DNA of 64,000 nt. Origin: Tolypothrix bouteillei VB521301 (GTDB lineage: Bacteria > Cyanobacteriota > Cyanobacteriia > Cyanobacteriales > Nostocaceae). The notes under the pieces are model-generated. The model saw nothing but the letters and a program-made list of their open reading frames with translations. It was not told where the DNA came from and ran no database searches. The stretch is taken from positions 3,940,452 to 4,004,451 of the forward strand of contig NZ_JHEG04000001.1 in NCBI RefSeq assembly GCF_000760695.4. The letters run 5' to 3'. The translations under genes and the position numbers were made by a program. This document shows, one piece after another, positions 60,981 through 64,000 of this stretch; position 1 is the stretch's first letter; every line of letters starts with the position of its first letter.

Positions 60981-62351
60981 TTACTGAAGATGTCGCAGAA
61001 TGAGGTGACATACATCCGTTGCTTCTATTGATTCAGTCGGGAGTAAATGAGTTTGCTGGGTTATAAATAATGGTTGCTCTCCAGGAGCAACGGCTGTCGC
61101 GCCATGAGATCCGCGTACCAAAGATGCGTCTAAAGGAATAACATCCATCAAGTAGCGAAAACCAAGCTGTTTTTTCAGCAGTTTTATGCCTATTTTAAAT
61201 TTGGGAAGTTTAATTTGAGGATCTAGGAAAAGTTCCACTGGATCGTAACCGGGTTTGCGATGGATATCTACTGTTCTGGCAAAATCCGGAGCACGATTGT
61301 CATCTAACCAGTAGTAGTAAGTAAACCAGGCGTTGGGTTGAGCGATCGCGACTAACTCTCCCGATCTGGAATGATTGAGATGGTATGCTGGTTTTTCTTC
61401 GTCTCCCAACACTTGGGCAACACCTTCTGTTGCTTCTAACAGCGATCGCACTTTAGGTATGTAAAATGGATCGTTGACGTAAACGTGAGCAATTTGATGG
61501 TCGGCGACAGCAAATGCTTTACTTGCTCCGGGATCGAGCAATTCCCGCCCCAGTTCTTCTCTTACACTCAGCAACCCTTGTTCTCGCAGCATTCGGTTCA
61601 AGTGAACTGGTTGGGATACAGGCGTAATGCCATATTCAGACAGCACAATAACTTGTGTCCCTTGATTTTCGTAGAACTCAATCAGATCCCGACAAACAGC
61701 ATCAATTTCTTGTAAATCTTTTGCGACTTTTTTGTCTTCCGGTCCAAATTTTTGCAAGCAGTAATCTAAATGAGGTAAGTAAATGAGCGTAAGGGTGGGG
61801 TTGCACTTTTGTTCCACCCATTTAGCTGAAGAGGCTATCCACTCACTACATTGAATGGATGTATTGGGACCCCAGAAATTGAACAGAGGAAACTGACCCA
61901 GTTCGGTTTGGAGTTCGGATCGCCATTCTTGTGGATAAGTGTAAATGTCGGGCAATTTTCTACCATCAGCAGGATACATTGGTCGGGGCGTCACTGCATA
62001 GTCCACTGAAGAGTACATATTGTACCACCAGAACAAATTGGCACAAGTAAAGGATGGATTTAGCGATCGCGCCATATCCCATACTTTTGGTGCTTGAACC
62101 AGTTTATTAGACTGTCGCCAAAACTTAATCTCGCAATCGTCGTGAAAATACCAGCCATTAGCAACAATACCGTGCTCGTCAGGCATTTTTCCGGTAAGAT
62201 AGGTAGCTTGTGCCGTACAGGTAACAGCAGGTAACACGGGCGAAATCGGAACGGTTTTTCCAGAGTATGCCCATTTCCGTAAAAATGGCGTATGTTCTCC
62301 CAGTAAACTAGGTGACAATCCGACTACGTTCAGAACAACAGTTTTACGCAT
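60981..62351 (-). CDS. Type I phosphodiesterase / nucleotide pyrophosphatase, EboF-like
   Basis: 456 residues of the alkaline-phosphatase superfamily. VVLNVVGLSPSLL is the first metal-binding strand (Asp replaced by Asn-Val-Val), VLPAVTCTAQATYLTGKMPD has the nucleophile Thr, and PDEHGIVANGWYFHD follows. Later VIVLSEYGITPVSQPVHLNR takes the place of the usual SDHG metal motif: Glu-Tyr instead of Asp-His. This form resembles EboF of the ebo cluster, needed for export of scytonemin precursors. It has no signal peptide. No eboA-E lies in the window. AAGGAA precedes the start. Confidence 0.8.
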   Translation of the reverse strand: MRKTVVLNVVGLSPSLLGEHTPFLRKWAYSGKTVPISPVLPAVTCTAQATYLTGKMPDEHGIVANGWYFHDDCEIKFWRQSNKLVQAPKVWDMARSLNPSFTCANLFWWYNMYSSVDYAVTPRPMYPADGRKLPDIYTYPQEWRSELQTELGQFPLFNFWGPNTSIQCSEWIASSAKWVEQKCNPTLTLIYLPHLDYCLQKFGPEDKKVAKDLQEIDAVCRDLIEFYENQGTQVIVLSEYGITPVSQPVHLNRMLREQGLLSVREELGRELLDPGASKAFAVADHQIAHVYVNDPFYIPKVRSLLEATEGVAQVLGDEEKPAYHLNHSRSGELVAIAQPNAWFTYYYWLDDNRAPDFARTVDIHRKPGYDPVELFLDPQIKLPKFKIGIKLLKKQLGFRYLMDVIPLDASLVRGSHGATAVAPGEQPLFITQQTHLLPTESIEATDVCHLILRHLQ

Positions 62352-62863
62352 GACTTGAAGTTAATTCCTTAACAACGCTCAAACACGGTTGAAAGTACGA
62401 AATGATTGCGTGTAGCGCAGCATTTGAATCTTATGCACTCCCTTATTTAATATTTTTTAACATTTATACTCTATTATCTAGGAAACCACAAAAGAACACA
62501 GATTTCTCTGTCTTTGCTGGGGTAATTTTTGGGTTATCTAAAAATATAACAAACACATCAAAAAATAGTTCATTTATCCTAAAATTTACATATCTTATAG
62601 TTCTATAGTAAAGGTTTATACAAAAGTGAGTCTTGATAGCGAATCGCGGTTTTTATGAGCTATGACAACGACTATCTATGCCTTACAGAAATTCAAAGCA
62701 ACTTTTCTGAATTTGAGATTGTAACGACATAGATTTGAATTCTCCAAAAGAATATTTAAACCTTCAGATTTTCTCAATTCAAATTGAGATCGAGTACATC
62801 ATAGCAGTTTTATTTTCCATCACTTTATTGTAGCCAAGTACTCAAGTTTGTAAAAAAAGGACA
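62352..62863. other. Divergent spacer
   Basis: 512 bases, AT-rich, with no gene or notable repeat. Promoters of the phosphodiesterase and of the PEP-CTERM gene should both lie here. Confidence 0.5.
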
Positions 62864-63532
62864 ATGATGATCTCACGTTCATACGCTTTAGGATTAGCCT
62901 CAGTAGCTGTTACGTTAATTTGTTTTGGGTTGAATACAACAAAAGCTAACGCCCAAACAAGTTACGAATTTAGCGCTACTTACGATACAGTAGTCACAAT
63001 CGACCCTTCTTTTAGACCAGACATAGGTATTACTAGAGCAACGATTACAGGCGAAAGTGCTGAGGCTCCATATGGGTTGAGTAATTTTCTCAGCAATACT
63101 TACGGTCGATTTGACCCAACAACTAACATTTCTTACTTTAATGCAGATGCATCTGCTTTTGGATTAGAAAATCAGCCAATTCTTGGCGATCGATATTATG
63201 GTGGTAGCAATGAATTATATGGAACTGCGAACGACCAAGCTAAATTTGATTTTGTTAACGGTACGGTACAGGGTGGTGGAACTATCACTTTGACTGGTGG
63301 TGAGGGTATATTCAAAAATGCAGTTGGTCAAATAACCTTTACCCAAAATGACAGATTAACCAGTACGGATTTGACTGCGCCTTTTAAAGGCAAAGCTCTA
63401 CTGAAGTTTTCGATACAGACTCCCAAAGCCGTTCCCGAACCAAATACAACGGCTGGGGTAATTGGTATGGGATTTGTTGGCTTGAGTTACTTGTTAGGTA
63501 AATACTCTCGAAAGTTGAAGTTCCGGAATTAA
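62864..63532 (+). CDS. PEP-CTERM sorting domain protein (222 aa)
   Basis: Signal peptide MMISRSYALGLASVAVTLIC with cleavage near NAQ. The mature domain (about 31-185) has YEFSATYDTVVTIDPSF and FVNGTVQGGGTITLTGGEGI, a beta-rich pattern found in cyanobacterial PEP-CTERM proteins. The C-terminal VPEPNTTAGVIGMGFVGLSY and the basic tail KYSRKLKFRN are the exosortase signal. AAAAGGAC precedes the start. Distinct from the first PEP-CTERM protein. Confidence 0.88.
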   Translation: MMISRSYALGLASVAVTLICFGLNTTKANAQTSYEFSATYDTVVTIDPSFRPDIGITRATITGESAEAPYGLSNFLSNTYGRFDPTTNISYFNADASAFGLENQPILGDRYYGGSNELYGTANDQAKFDFVNGTVQGGGTITLTGGEGIFKNAVGQITFTQNDRLTSTDLTAPFKGKALLKFSIQTPKAVPEPNTTAGVIGMGFVGLSYLLGKYSRKLKFRN

Positions 63533-63613
63533 AACCCAGTTATAGCCCTGACAACTTCTCTTAAGTTAAAGATTTTGCAGCCATGCTTTGCATATCTCGT
63601 TTTCAGGGTCTGC

Positions 63614-63660
63614 ATACTCCCTCTCGTTCCCAGCCACAGCCTGGGAACGAGAGGGAGTAT
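63614..63660. repeat. Perfect 20-bp hairpin after the PEP-CTERM gene
   Basis: ATACTCCCTCTCGTTCCCAG, seven-base loop CCACAGC, then the exact reverse complement. Lies between the PEP-CTERM gene and the P450. It may terminate the first, but it lacks a U-run and the CGTTCCCAG...CTGGGAACG core is a common cyanobacterial dispersed palindrome. Confidence 0.8.
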
Positions 63661-63702
63661 CGTGCAGCATATTTTTAAAACCCTACACCATGCCAACCAG
63701 TT

Positions 63703-64000
63703 ATGAAAGCAACTAACAGTCTACCAGACGGTCCGAGGATGCCTGTTTTTCTACGATGGATGAAATTTATTTTTCAGCCGTTGGAATATGTAGAAGATTT
63801 TGCCAAAACCTATGGAGACAACTTTACCATTTGGGGTCGCGATAATTCCCACAAAGTCTACTTCAGCCATCCTCAGGCATTACAACAAATTTTTACAGCT
63901 GATTCCACTCAGTTAGAAGCTGGTAAGGGAAACACGATCTTAAAATTTCTGGTGGGTGCAAATTCACTGCTTTTACTGGATGGTAACTCTCATCAACGCC
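63703..64000 (+). CDS. Cytochrome P450 (CYP110-like), C-terminus beyond window
   Basis: The first 99 residues: MKATNSLPDGPRMPVFLRWM, a proline-rich N-terminal anchor region, then FAKTYGDNFTIWGRD, VYFSHPQALQQIFTADSTQL and SLLLLDGNSHQR, the C-helix region with the conserved Leu-Asp-Gly and His-Gln-Arg. This matches the CYP110 family typical of cyanobacteria, which hydroxylates fatty acids or terpenes. The heme-binding Cys lies outside the window. The frame is open at base 64000. Confidence 0.88.
   Translation, partial: MKATNSLPDGPRMPVFLRWMKFIFQPLEYVEDFAKTYGDNFTIWGRDNSHKVYFSHPQALQQIFTADSTQLEAGKGNTILKFLVGANSLLLLDGNSHQR

Noticed and set aside
60494..61011. Multiple frames of 60-148 codons on both strands
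   Set aside because: Generated by the tandem and hairpin repeats upstream of trpE(G).

Overview
The window is chromosomal DNA of a cyanobacterium, most likely a filamentous heterocyst-former of the Nostocales (Scytonema, Tolypothrix or Brasilonema type; genus is inference). The signs are many GCGATCGC (HIP1) octamers, heptanucleotide short tandem repeats (STRRs), SbtA/SbtB bicarbonate uptake, a GUN4 protein, an Slr1339-type protein, PEP-CTERM proteins and a CYP110-like P450. No rRNA, tRNA, CRISPR array or complete transposon was found.

1-4,850: end of a contractile-injection/phage-tail-like locus (tail tube, cut by the window edge, and tail sheath), preceded on the same strand by three small unassigned genes, two of them tandem paralogues, and an AraC-type regulator. 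4,900-6,900: a decayed zone with a MITE-like element, a broken transposase and gene remnants. 7,000-11,400: housekeeping and accessory genes (Uma2 nuclease, a possible ATP-grasp protein, an SprT-like metallopeptidase, a 2TM protein, divergent azoreductase and HxlR regulator).

11,400-19,200: seven genes on the minus strand. The first four are tightly packed: a fusion of an E-set-like domain with a gluconate-dehydrogenase-subunit-3-like domain, a GMC oxidoreductase, and two paralogous cupin proteins with an unassigned N-terminal half. Two near-identical VWA proteins and an Slr1339-type protein follow. This is one of the two best candidates for an undescribed system.

19,200-24,000: PEP-CTERM protein, small secreted protein, a frameshifted TPR pseudogene next to an IS200/IS605-like end, and a PD-(D/E)XK-like protein. 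24,000-32,000: an inorganic-carbon and sodium island: sbtA-sbtB (visibly GC-richer than the surroundings), a CPA2 cation/proton antiporter and, convergently, a seven-gene mrpCDEFGAB operon. SbtA brings in HCO3- with Na+; the antiporters can export the Na+. A 55-residue SmtA-like metallothionein lies between the two halves.

32,300-45,700: mostly single genes: two alpha/beta hydrolases, GUN4-domain protein, M50-CBS protease, NTF2-like protein, desaturase, NAD(P)-binding protein, a DarG-like antitoxin remnant, MOSC protein, a solo EAD1-like protein, siderophore-binding lipoprotein, YkvA, Hsp20, SDR and a Crp/Fnr regulator. Two regions carry clear operator-like palindromes.

46,000-62,400: three related Gly/Asn/Ser-rich repeat proteins lie downstream of a contiguous aromatic cluster, aroG-trpD-trpB-trpA-trpC-trpE(G), itself preceded by an EboF-like phosphodiesterase. 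Clustered trp genes in a cyanobacterium suggest a pathway-dedicated set, as known for scytonemin. The spacers are full of STRRs and hairpin repeats that even supply the stop codons of trpA and trpC. The window ends with another PEP-CTERM gene and the start of a P450.
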